9,969 nt of DNA from DATJPR01 sp035506295 (GCA_035506295.1 DATJPR010000080.1:1-9969); one strand, 5' to 3'; shown: positions 1-7,253, counted from the stretch's first letter. Translations and numbers: made by a program. Notes: generated by a model not told the origin, from the sequence alone.

Positions 1-314
1 GTTATCACGTCCGTGCCGGGGAGACTGTCCGCATCCAGAATTGCCTGGCGCAATGATCCAGCGCCTGTATCGACAATCGTTGTCACGACCAGAACGGTGG
101 ACGCTCGATACACGGCGGGCTGTTCCGAGAGAGTCCCTTGAACCGGCCGTGGAAGAAGCACTCTCGACCTGTCCCACCCGATCATGGTTCCCGATCGCGT
201 GACTGAAACGGCCGGGACCAAAGTCTCCGGGCTTACCGCCTCCTGACCCGCGGCTGCACCCACGAAGAACAGCCACAAAACAACCCCACCACAACATGCA
301 ACCTTGAGACGCAT
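1..314 (-). CDS. Secreted parallel beta-helix-type protein, N-terminal fragment (runs off left edge)
   Basis: Only the first 104 codons are in the window; the reading frame is still open at base 1. The protein starts with a clear signal peptide (residues 1-23, hydrophobic core VVLWLFFVGAAAG, likely cut before QEA), so it is exported. At residues 78-104 it carries the stretch TTIVDTGAGSLRQAILDA followed by DSLPGTDVI. This pattern (DxGxGSLRQAIxDAN..PGxDxI) is the well-known opening of secreted right-handed parallel beta-helix proteins, including those with CSLREA-type N-termini; such proteins are usually large surface or adhesin-like proteins. The ATG at 314 is chosen because it gives the signal peptide and has GAGAG about 5 bases upstream. 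The gene lies 73 bases downstream of the T9SS propeller gene on the same strand with no clear promoter or terminator between, so co-transcription is likely. The family call rests on one motif; the substrate and the C-terminal anchor are unknown. Confidence 0.75.
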   Translation of the reverse strand, partial: MRLKVACCGGVVLWLFFVGAAAGQEAVSPETLVPAVSVTRSGTMIGWDRSRVLLPRPVQGTLSEQPAVYRASTVLVVTTIVDTGAGSLRQAILDADSLPGTDVI

Positions 315-387
315 CGTGCTCTCGCAATGGGAAACAAAAATGTGGATCGACCTAAGTGCAGTAGCCGATCACCCGAAAGGCGCCATC

Positions 388-3015
388 TCAACGAACGAGC
401 AGCATCTTCCGAACCGAGGAAAACGCGCCGATAGACATGCGGCAAAAATACACACCGCTTGCGAGTCCACTTCCGTCAAAGGTGAACGAGTACTTCCCTG
501 TCGGATACTGACCATCAGCCAGCACTGCAACTTCGCCTCCGAGGATATCATAAACCACAAGCCGTACCCTACTGCCAACTGTCCACTGTCCGCTGATAAC
601 TGTTGTTGGATTGAACGGGTTCGGATAGTTTTGGTCGAGCTCAATCGTGACTGGGAAGGAAACGCTCGACGATGCCACCGATGTCGGCGAACCTACTCTG
701 ACCAGGCCGTATTTTCTTTCGGAAACAGCGGAGCTCAGTCCATTCACGGTGAGCGTGACACTGTAGACCCCGGAGTGCAAATATGTGTGGGCGGGGTCTT
801 TGTCCGTGCTCGAAGCCCCGTCCCCGAAGTTCCACATGTACGATCGATCTCCCTCCCAGGATCGATTGGTGAACGTGACCGTGAGAGGAGCTACGCCCGC
901 GATATTTCCTGCATCAAATGCCACATGCGGGACGAGGGCAGCGATGAAGATGTTGCCGCTGTCCTGCGTCGGCGGGGGAAGCATCTTCCTCCATTCAACG
1001 TACCCTTTGTCCGTGTGCGCATCGTTGAGAAAGAAACTCGACCCCTCCGCGATTTCACTGATGACATTCCCATCGAAGACGGCGATGTTGCCATTGGACA
1101 CCCAGGCGAACTTCCCCTCGCTCATCCACTTCCAGAAAATGGTGCGGGAGGGGACATGGTGAATCCGGACAGGCGTCGCGCTGAGATGACTCACATACAC
1201 GAAATCCGCGTCGACAAATGTCACATTGAACACGGCGTTCTCGAACCAGAAGACCGCAGTCCCATCGGTCACGGGACGATACTTGTCCGTCCCGCCTGTC
1301 GTCACCTGGATCGGTGATCTTTGTGCGACATCATAGGCAAAGACCTGCGCAACCCCGCCCTTCATCTGCGTCCAAACAATGAGTCCGTGGCGATACACGT
1401 AATCCCCGACAATTGCGGAATCGCTGATCGTGGTTGTGGCTGTGCCGTCGTAGAACAACAGCCGCTGCGTGGCAAGGTTTTCCCAGCACGCCGTATTGCC
1501 GTCGCAGAGCACGTTTCCCACATTGCTGCTGTCGGAACTCAGCTGCATGAGCCGATGTGCCTCGATGTTATACAGCCACGGGTACTTCACGGGATCCGGA
1601 ACGTTCAATTTTGCCCCGAAGAAACTGATCGCCCCCCCTGCCGTGTAGGCATTTTCCGATTGTACGGAGTCCAGAAATTTCACCGGCGGATGAATCCAGT
1701 CATAATAGAAGAGGGAGTCCGCATCCAGGCGCCAAACCGCGTATCCATCGTTGGCCATAACAAGATCACGCGCTCCGGAAGAGTCGCTCAATCGATTCAC
1801 AGACGACCCGTCCCAGGCGAACATCCGCATGTGCTGATCGTTGGCGAAGTTCCCCCAGATGACGCGGTTGCTGTCGATGGTTTTGAATTTCGTTTGTTCC
1901 CAGCCGTTCATCCCGTCGGTAGTGAGCTGACGATACGACACGAAGCGCCTCAATTCCACCGCATCGCCAAACGTCCATGCGACCATGTCGCCGTCGATCA
2001 CGGGGTTCTCGGCCGCGCCAAGCACCTCGGTCGCGGAAGTTCGGGTGTCGTACCCCATTGCCTGTCTCCCGGGGCCCTTCCCTGATTGCCAGACGATCAT
2101 GCCGTTGCTGATGTGCGGACTCCAGACCCCGTTCGAATCAGCCAGATTCGTCTCCACACCGTGCTCAGCATCATAGAGATGAAGTGTCCCCGATTGCGTC
2201 ACGGTGTCGGTAACTCCCGCCACTGCCATGCCGTCACTGATATCGAACCCTGTGATCATGCTGTTCGCGCCACCCGTTTGTGCAATCGTGACAAGAGAGT
2301 CGCCCGTATAAAGCACCACCGACGTTCCGGCACTATCATGGGAGAGCCATGCAACCTGCCCATCGCGGATCATGGGTCGACTTCTGAACGCATGTGCCCC
2401 TCCGTTAATTATGGTCGAAGACCTGCCGTCATACAGATAGATCGCCGAACTCGAAGAGACCCCCTCCGAATCCGATGCGACCCATGCAACTTGACCGTCA
2501 TGGATGGACGGCTGGGTGTTCCACACTGCGGCATCGAGCAAGGTGTCCGTCCCGTCCATGAATCGGTGCAGAACGATGTTCGAGCCAGTTCCAGCCTTTC
2601 GTCGGGCATACGCCGCGAGGCCGCCGCCAACCGCGACCGGCTGGGCGCCATCCGGGTTGTAGGAATCGCCAAGCCCAGATGTCGTCCCATCGAGAATGTC
2701 ATAGGCTTGCACAATGCCCTCGGCCGTGTTCCACACGAGATGATCGCGCCCAAGAGCCACCGTCGCCTGAGTCAGAGAGGAATCCAGGGTGAGAATATCC
2801 GCGCCTGAGAAGAACTTGAGGAAATGCGAGCCGCTGTTGATATCGCTGTCGATCCACGCCAACCGACCGCGATCGATGACAAGCTGAGAAGGAGAAGATG
2901 TGTTGAAGGTGATGGTGAAGATACGGTAGCCGTTGGTTTCCTGCCCCTGAGACGCACCGCGGACGGAGAAACCGAGAACAAGGATGAAAAGAACGAAAAC
3001 TCGCCACGTCAGCAC
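388..3015 (-). CDS. Secreted multi-repeat beta-propeller protein with PKD domain and T9SS type A sorting signal
   Basis: The product has 875 residues. Residues 1-24 form a signal peptide (core VFVLFILVLGF, end ASQG). Residues about 40-690 hold some sixteen repeats of about 42 residues, each with a small-hydrophobic-Trp core such as GQVAW, GMIVW or DMVAW (Trp or equivalent near 54, 95, 136, 178, 223, 266, 309, 347, 387, 428, 465, 511, 548, 590, 638, 675), followed by strands like IYLYDG. This resembles TolB/WD-like propeller blades. Residues 697-774 are a PKD domain (WNFGDGASS, DPAHTY, GVYSVTLTV). Residues 787-875 are a T9SS type A sorting domain (LDQNYPNPFNPTT, VVYDILGGEV, SGVYFCRM, KMLLVR), so the protein should cross the outer membrane by type IX secretion and be released or anchored at the surface. 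No catalytic domain is visible; binding or structure is more likely than catalysis. The start is GTG with GAGGG six bases upstream; an ATG 13 bases further up is out of frame. A promoter-like element lies at 3053-3082. Confidence 0.9.
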   Translation of the reverse strand: MLTWRVFVLFILVLGFSVRGASQGQETNGYRIFTITFNTSSPSQLVIDRGRLAWIDSDINSGSHFLKFFSGADILTLDSSLTQATVALGRDHLVWNTAEGIVQAYDILDGTTSGLGDSYNPDGAQPVAVGGGLAAYARRKAGTGSNIVLHRFMDGTDTLLDAAVWNTQPSIHDGQVAWVASDSEGVSSSSAIYLYDGRSSTIINGGAHAFRSRPMIRDGQVAWLSHDSAGTSVVLYTGDSLVTIAQTGGANSMITGFDISDGMAVAGVTDTVTQSGTLHLYDAEHGVETNLADSNGVWSPHISNGMIVWQSGKGPGRQAMGYDTRTSATEVLGAAENPVIDGDMVAWTFGDAVELRRFVSYRQLTTDGMNGWEQTKFKTIDSNRVIWGNFANDQHMRMFAWDGSSVNRLSDSSGARDLVMANDGYAVWRLDADSLFYYDWIHPPVKFLDSVQSENAYTAGGAISFFGAKLNVPDPVKYPWLYNIEAHRLMQLSSDSSNVGNVLCDGNTACWENLATQRLLFYDGTATTTISDSAIVGDYVYRHGLIVWTQMKGGVAQVFAYDVAQRSPIQVTTGGTDKYRPVTDGTAVFWFENAVFNVTFVDADFVYVSHLSATPVRIHHVPSRTIFWKWMSEGKFAWVSNGNIAVFDGNVISEIAEGSSFFLNDAHTDKGYVEWRKMLPPPTQDSGNIFIAALVPHVAFDAGNIAGVAPLTVTFTNRSWEGDRSYMWNFGDGASSTDKDPAHTYLHSGVYSVTLTVNGLSSAVSERKYGLVRVGSPTSVASSSVSFPVTIELDQNYPNPFNPTTVISGQWTVGSRVRLVVYDILGGEVAVLADGQYPTGKYSFTFDGSGLASGVYFCRMSIGAFSSVRKMLLVR
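571..605 (+). repeat. Five degenerate 7-base tandem units inside the T9SS sorting-domain code
   Basis: On the plus strand the units read ACTGCCA, ACTGTCC, ACTGTCC, GCTGATA, ACTGTTG, with two exact neighbours and three variants. They lie in the coding sequence of the propeller/PKD gene and encode the part right after NPFNPTT (TVISGQWTVGS on the protein). Since 7 is not a multiple of 3, each unit is read in a different frame, yet the domain keeps its normal length and VVYD strand downstream. A similar 7-base array of different sequence is at 9817-9837. Confidence 0.6.
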
Positions 3016-3052
3016 TGGCAGCCCTCATGCGATTCGTTGTGGGAGGGATGAG

Positions 3053-3082
3053 CAATATAGGCGTCGGGAAGAGGGTGGACAA
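3053..3082 (-). promoter_or_regulatory. Bacteroidota-type promoter before the propeller/PKD gene
   Basis: Read on the minus strand, TTG (plus 3080-3082) is followed by exactly 20 bases and then TATATTG (plus 3053-3059). This fits the primary-sigma promoter of Bacteroidota (TTG or TTTG near -33, TAnnTTTG near -7, about 19-21 bases apart), with one T missing in the -7 box. Transcription would begin near 3046, leaving a leader of about 30 bases that contains the GAGGG ribosome site and the GTG start at 3015. The -7 box lies in a 10-base block, GCCTATATTG, shared exactly with the element before the response regulator. No promoter assay exists here, so the call rests on pattern, spacing and position. 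Confidence 0.55.
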
Positions 3083-3133
3083 TAGCACAAAGAGGTGGAA
3101 AATGTGAGGGCGGAACCAGTCAGCAGGGCGAGA

Positions 3134-3154
3134 ACCCAGCACAGATGTGTGGGT
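3134..3154 (-). terminator. Hairpin after the response regulator gene, without a U tract
   Basis: On the minus strand ACCCACACA and TGTGCTGGGT pair as a stem with one bulged base and a very short loop, 17 bases past the regulator stop. The bases after it (TCTCG) are not a T run, so it is not a standard intrinsic terminator. It could weaken read-through into the next gene, which has its own promoter just downstream. Confidence 0.3.
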
Positions 3155-3170
3155 CGGGAAAGCCGAAGAC

Positions 3171-3815
3171 CTAGAGCATTCTATCCTTCAGGGCCTTTGC
3201 GACCGCCTCGGATTTCGAATGAACGTGGAGCTTCTCGTAAATGCTGCGTATATGAAAACGCACGGTATGCACGCTCAGGAACAGATGGTCTGCGATCGTC
3301 TTGTAACTGTTTCCCTGCGTGATCTCCTGGAGAATCTCCTCTTCACGTTTCGTGAGGATGCGCGTCCCGGTTGTTTCGGGAATGAGTCTGCGGAACGCCT
3401 CGAGCACCTGACGCGCCGTTTCGGCGGACATGCTTGCGCCGCCGGAGTGGACTTCACGAATCGCCTCGAGGATCTTCCCCGGCGGCTCCTTCTTGAGGAT
3501 ATACCCGGTGGCTCCAGCCCAGATGGATCGAAAGATCCTGTCGTCGTCCCGATAGACGGTCAGCATGACGATCGCCGTGGCCGGGAATTTGTCCTTGAAT
3601 ACTCGTGCTCCGTCGACGCCTGACATGCCTGGAAGGCCGATGTCTGAGAGCAGGACGTCCGGGGCTTCCGTGAGTGATTCGAACGCCTCTTCGTACGTCC
3701 GATAGTCTCCGACACACGCATACCCCTCCGTATGATTCAGAATATACGACAGCCCCTGTCGCACCTCCTTTTCATCCTCGATGATCGCAACTCTAATCGG
3801 CTTTTCTGTTGCCAT
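3171..3815 (-). CDS. NarL/FixJ-family response regulator with LuxR-type DNA-binding domain
   Basis: This 214-residue protein has the usual length and layout of a NarL/FixJ regulator. Residues about 6-125 are the receiver: acidic pair E13/D14, phospho-acceptor D58 in LLSDIGLPGMSG, switch residue T86 and conserved K108 in GYILKK. Residues about 150-214 are a LuxR-type helix-turn-helix (LTKREEEILQ, YKTIADHLFLS, HTVRFHIRSIYEKL), which binds DNA as a dimer after phosphorylation. All key receiver residues are present, so it should be an active phospho-switch. The gene starts 45 bases after the sensor kinase stop on the same strand; HisKA_3 kinases such as that one normally pair with NarL/FixJ regulators, so it is the expected partner. 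There is no Shine-Dalgarno site before the ATG, but a promoter-like element ends seven bases upstream, which would give an almost leaderless mRNA. Likely targets are local genes, possibly the surface proteins downstream; this is inference. Confidence 0.95.
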   Translation of the reverse strand: MATEKPIRVAIIEDEKEVRQGLSYILNHTEGYACVGDYRTYEEAFESLTEAPDVLLSDIGLPGMSGVDGARVFKDKFPATAIVMLTVYRDDDRIFRSIWAGATGYILKKEPPGKILEAIREVHSGGASMSAETARQVLEAFRRLIPETTGTRILTKREEEILQEITQGNSYKTIADHLFLSVHTVRFHIRSIYEKLHVHSKSEAVAKALKDRML

Positions 3816-3822
3816 AGTGTGT

Positions 3823-3852
3823 CAATATAGGCTCAGGCTGAATATGGAGCAA
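3823..3852 (-). promoter_or_regulatory. Bacteroidota-type promoter for the response regulator
   Basis: On the minus strand TTG (plus 3850-3852), 20 bases, then TATATTG (plus 3823-3829), the same boxes and spacing as the element before the propeller/PKD gene. Only seven bases separate the -7 box from the ATG at 3815, so transcription would start within a few bases of the start codon. That fits the absence of a ribosome site. It would let the regulator be expressed apart from the kinase. The -33 box touches the hairpin that covers the kinase stop codon. Confidence 0.55.
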
Positions 3853-3870
3853 CCGCATGTTTATGCGGTT
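3851..3870. other. Perfect 8-bp hairpin overlapping the kinase stop codon
   Basis: The plus strand reads AACCGCAT, loop GTTT, ATGCGGTT, then TTT. The kinase TAA stop (plus 3861-3863) lies in the loop and the start of one arm. On the minus strand, where the genes are read, the hairpin is followed by GCTCC, so it is no standard terminator for the kinase. On the plus strand the stem runs into five T bases and would fit a terminator against antisense transcription. It may also shield or process the kinase-regulator mRNA. Confidence 0.5.
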
Positions 3871-6740
3871 TTTACCTCCAGAGAAATTTTCGTCCCCACG
3901 CCTGGTTCGCTTTCAACGGCGAACGCAACCCCCGCTCTTCGCCCTCGCTCCCTGAGACTTAAGAGCCCGTGTCGTGAAGCATCGGGTTCGGCGGGCAAGC
4001 CAACGCCGTCATCGAGCAACTCGATCAGGGCACCCCGGCCCGTGTGCCTGACTCTTAGCCGTGCGTGGGTTGCGTTGGCATGCTTCACCACGTTGTTGAT
4101 CCCTTCTTTGAAGAAGAGATAAATATCTCTGCGTTGATCCAGGGTGAGCCTGGCTCCCTCGAACGAGCCTTCGAGCTCGGTTTCGAACGACACCTCGCGT
4201 CCTTCGCAAACCTCCTGCCCAAAATCGACGATCCGCCTGATCACGTCCTGCAGGGCGTCATGTCGCGGATCCACCGACCATACGATATCTCCCAGCGATT
4301 CGATGAGATCGCGCGAGGCGTCGCCGATCCGCGTCAGGTAGGACTGCACGACCGGGTCTGCCTCGATCTGCCTCCGCGCGACTTCCGTCATCACGGAAAT
4401 GCGCGTCAGCGTCGATCCGATGTCGTCGTGGAGATCCATGGCAATCCTGGCCCGTGTTCGTTCGACCTCGAGGAGTCGAGTCAGACGATACCGGTACAGG
4501 GAATAGATGGCAAGGACAACAGCAGCGACGGCAAGCGTGATAAACCACCAGCGGGCCCATACCGAGGGGAGAATTTCGAAGGACGCCTGCACCGCGTGCC
4601 GGCTCCAAACGCCGTCGGCAGTTCTCCCAATTACGGAAAAGGTATATGACCCGGCAGGAAGGTGCGTGTAACGGACTTCCCTCAAGGAGGTCGGTGGAGA
4701 CCAGTCCTTATCGAAGCCTTCGAGCTTGTAGCGATACCGCACATTGCGTTCATCGGTGAAACTCATTGCGGCAAAGTGGAATGCTATCACGGCAACGCCG
4801 GGGGAAAGGACGAGGTCCAGGCCGAGGGGTACAGACACTCCATCAACGAGCATCCCGGTGAGAAACAGCGGGGCCGGATCATCGCTGCGAAAGTAGCGCA
4901 TCGGTTTCAAACGAACCACCCCGGGATAGGCACTCACCCACACATCGCCGTCTTTGTCCACCGCAATACCATGCATCCCGATTTCGCCGAAGCCTTCTGC
5001 AAAGCCGAGGCTCCTGAAACAATTCCCGTCAAAGCATGTGAGTCCGGTGGAGGTGCCGAACCACAGCCGCCTGAGGGAATCCTGTCCGATGGCGAACACC
5101 CGATCGCCAATCATCCCGTCTTCCCGTCCGAAATGAACCAGGGTATCGGCCCGGGCGGTGAAAACCCCTCCGCCGTCCGTGCCAAACCATAGACGAGAAT
5201 CCACGTCTCGGAACACGGCATACACGGTGAGATGAGCAAGCGGCTGGAAGACTGACGGAACTGCCAAGGCAACCAGCGAATCGGGATCGTCGCGGTACAT
5301 CCTGATCCCCCTGTTTGTTCCGGCCCATATCGTATCTCCCACCCCGTGCAAGAGATCGAAAATCGACGGTCCGTCCGCATCGGGGTTGACCGGTCGGACC
5401 CTCCCATCCTGCCCCATCGTCGCGAGACCGGCTGCCGTTCCAATGATGATGCGCCTTGACGCTTCCAGTGCATGGACATCGTCTGACGGCAGTCCGTCGC
5501 CGACAGTGAAGATCGATGTCCGGTGAGACCGCCGAACAAACAGCCCGCTGCGCCACAACCCTGCCAGAAAGTCGCCATTGGAGAGCGGCAAGAGCGCGCT
5601 GATGGTTCTCGCCGCGAAAGGTGGCGGCGGGACGACGACGGAGAGTCCTCCACGCCGCAATACGTAGATCCCACTGTTCCGCGACCCGAGGTACAATGAA
5701 CCGTCGAACGACAGCTTGAGCGGTCCGAACCCGGCATGCGCCAATTCCCTGCTCTGAGGAAATGGCATGATTTCGGCGACACGAAGAAGCCGCCGCAATC
5801 CGGGCGCACTTGCAAACCAGAGGTTTCCTTCGGCGTCGAGACACATGTCATAAATGATCCCGTCCCCAAAGGAGGTGATCTTTGTAAACGTGAAGCGGTC
5901 TCCGGTTCCTTCGACACGATAAAGACCGTTCATCGTCCCTGCGTACAGCGTCCCATCGACATCTTCCTGAAAGCACCAGACTCCCCGCTCCGGGACACCG
6001 TTCGTCCGGCTGAGACGCAGCAGCGTGTCTCGCCTGAGGACATATGCTTCGTTGTAGCCGCCGAAGAGAAGCTCCCCATTCCGGCGTTCGAGAAATGAAG
6101 AAGGCCGAACGTGCCAGCGCCAGTCGTTCCCTTTTGCGATGAATACAGGAACGCTGGACCCATGCACGATTTTGAACAGGCCACGGTTGTCGGTGTAGAA
6201 CAGGACACCGCTTCTCGTCCTGAACATTGCTGTGAGAGTCGTGTCTCGCCGTGTGTCGACGATCCATCGAGTTCGTGAAGAGTCGAGAAAGCGGATCCGC
6301 TCGAGGCCTGCCTCGGTGCAGACCCAGACATCGTTTTCTTCTCCTTCGACGACCGCGAAAGGCTGCAGACCCTGCAAACCGTTCTGATGGTCTATCGTCA
6401 GCATCGTATCGTGCAGAATCCTCGTAACAGCGCCAGCCTTAAATCCCGAGCAGGCGAACCATATCGCCCCGTATCGGTCCTCCATGATCGAACGCCCGAA
6501 GATCCCCGGGATGTCGTTCGCCGGGCCGTAAGTCACAAAGTCTCTTCCATCGTACCGCGTCAGTCCCGCCTGCGCTCCAAACCACAGGTAGCCCCGATGG
6601 TCCTGAATAATCGGGGCAATGCGACTATCCGGCAATCCGTCTGCCGTCGAATAATCCCTGAAGAGCAGCGTCTGGGCCGTGAGCGTATACACGAAAGTGT
6701 AAAAGAGGACGGGAATGAGGAGGAAACAGAAGAGTTTCAT
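3861..6740 (-). CDS. Sensor histidine kinase: Reg_prop propellers, Y_Y_Y domain, HisKA_3 and HATPase
   Basis: I place the start at the ATG at 6740 (959 residues), because it opens a good signal peptide (MKLFCFLLIPVLFYTF, cut near LTAQ); an in-frame ATG at 6797 would bury that peptide behind 19 residues. Residues about 36-650 hold some fourteen Reg_prop blades (for example GYLWFGAQAGLTRYDG, RLWFGTSTGLTCFDG, GDVWVSAYPGVVRLKP), enough for two seven-bladed propellers in the periplasm. Residues 654-725 are a Y_Y_Y domain (YRYKLEGFDKDW, LPAGSYTFSV). A membrane helix spans about 731-749. The cytoplasmic part has a HisKA_3 dimerisation domain with phospho-acceptor H771 in MDLHDDIGSTL, then an HATPase with N box (KEGINN, N882/N883), DDGVGL near 911 and GVGT near 947. 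It therefore senses an envelope ligand and should phosphorylate the regulator encoded 45 bases downstream. It resembles Bacteroides hybrid two-component sensors, but receiver and DNA-binding domains are in a separate protein. The ligand is unknown. Confidence 0.95.
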   Translation of the reverse strand: MKLFCFLLIPVLFYTFVYTLTAQTLLFRDYSTADGLPDSRIAPIIQDHRGYLWFGAQAGLTRYDGRDFVTYGPANDIPGIFGRSIMEDRYGAIWFACSGFKAGAVTRILHDTMLTIDHQNGLQGLQPFAVVEGEENDVWVCTEAGLERIRFLDSSRTRWIVDTRRDTTLTAMFRTRSGVLFYTDNRGLFKIVHGSSVPVFIAKGNDWRWHVRPSSFLERRNGELLFGGYNEAYVLRRDTLLRLSRTNGVPERGVWCFQEDVDGTLYAGTMNGLYRVEGTGDRFTFTKITSFGDGIIYDMCLDAEGNLWFASAPGLRRLLRVAEIMPFPQSRELAHAGFGPLKLSFDGSLYLGSRNSGIYVLRRGGLSVVVPPPPFAARTISALLPLSNGDFLAGLWRSGLFVRRSHRTSIFTVGDGLPSDDVHALEASRRIIIGTAAGLATMGQDGRVRPVNPDADGPSIFDLLHGVGDTIWAGTNRGIRMYRDDPDSLVALAVPSVFQPLAHLTVYAVFRDVDSRLWFGTDGGGVFTARADTLVHFGREDGMIGDRVFAIGQDSLRRLWFGTSTGLTCFDGNCFRSLGFAEGFGEIGMHGIAVDKDGDVWVSAYPGVVRLKPMRYFRSDDPAPLFLTGMLVDGVSVPLGLDLVLSPGVAVIAFHFAAMSFTDERNVRYRYKLEGFDKDWSPPTSLREVRYTHLPAGSYTFSVIGRTADGVWSRHAVQASFEILPSVWARWWFITLAVAAVVLAIYSLYRYRLTRLLEVERTRARIAMDLHDDIGSTLTRISVMTEVARRQIEADPVVQSYLTRIGDASRDLIESLGDIVWSVDPRHDALQDVIRRIVDFGQEVCEGREVSFETELEGSFEGARLTLDQRRDIYLFFKEGINNVVKHANATHARLRVRHTGRGALIELLDDGVGLPAEPDASRHGLLSLRERGRRAGVAFAVESEPGVGTKISLEVKTA

Positions 6741-6911
6741 GGAAAGTTGCCAATGAACGGCGCATTCAAGGATCTGCGACCCACCCGCATCATTCATGCA
6801 GAAACGGGGATCAGCGCTGGAGCCTCACTGGGAACAACGATGCGATTGCTTTAGGTTCGGCTTTTTTGGGGGGTGGGAGGTGGACAGCAGGATTCCCCGC
6901 CGTCTTAGTGC

Positions 6912-7253
6912 CTAACGCACGACGAGGAAAAACGTCAGGAGAGCGAGGATACTGAGCAGCGTGATCCCTGCCGGAAGAATGATCGACATGAGGGAAGACG
7001 ACCTGTCCGGGTAAGGGCATTCATCGTAGTTAGGACATGCGACGCAGTCAATCGAGTACTTGTGAACGCAGAGATGAAACGAGGCCGAAAGCGGAGCCGA
7101 CGGCTGCCTAGTTCCGCCCGCAAAGGCAGAAGGATCTTGATGTGAAACAGGATTGTTAGCCAACGTCGGATAGATTAATGAAGTTGAATTTGGAGTCGTG
7201 GGATAATGAGATACCACATCGGGTAATATTGCCATTTCCTTTTTTATGCGCAA
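6912..7253 (-). CDS. Possible small protein with four cysteines and C-terminal membrane segment
   Basis: The ORF of 113 residues matches no family I know. It starts at TTG (7253) or at an ATG six codons later. Residues about 8-58 are rich in Ser, Pro and Thr; residues 62-79 hold four cysteines spaced C-x7-C-x2-C-x5-C (in HLCVHKYSIDC and CPNYDEC); residues 89-112 are a strong hydrophobic segment (SIILPAGITLLSILALLTFF) ending in VVR. There is no N-terminal signal peptide, so it would be a tail-anchored or single-pass protein if real. For it: a coherent membrane helix and a cysteine cluster just before it. Against it: no good ribosome site, an AT-rich first half and low-complexity sequence. It lies 171 bases upstream of the kinase on the same strand. 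A shorter version, beginning nearer the cysteines, is possible. Confidence 0.35.
   Translation of the reverse strand: MRIKKEMAILPDVVSHYPTTPNSTSLIYPTLANNPVSHQDPSAFAGGTRQPSAPLSASFHLCVHKYSIDCVACPNYDECPYPDRSSSLMSIILPAGITLLSILALLTFFLVVR

Noticed and set aside
335..342. CATTTTTG on the minus strand as a -7 box for the beta-helix gene
   Set aside because: It differs from TAnnTTTG at one base and no TTG lies about 20 bases upstream; co-transcription with the gene before it is simpler.
571..605. Tandem repeats as a CRISPR array
   Set aside because: Units are 7 bases with no spacers, lie in coding sequence, and no cas gene is in the window.
304..2808. Long plus-strand frames (304-1317, 1321-2085, 2086-2808) opposite the propeller/PKD gene
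   Set aside because: They are rich in Arg, His and Pro, show no domain or signal peptide, and lie antisense to a well-supported gene; they are mirror frames of GC-rich coding DNA.
6738..6797. Upstream ATG at 6797 as kinase start
   Set aside because: It adds 19 polar residues before a complete signal peptide; the ATG at 6740 gives a normal export signal.
6850..6885. T run after GGTTCGGC as a terminator
   Set aside because: No complementary arm precedes the T run on either strand, and a G run follows.
7224..7231. TAATATTG as a -7 box for the hydrolase gene
   Set aside because: The nearest TTTG is 31 bases upstream, too far, and the leader would be about 90 bases; no promoter is called.
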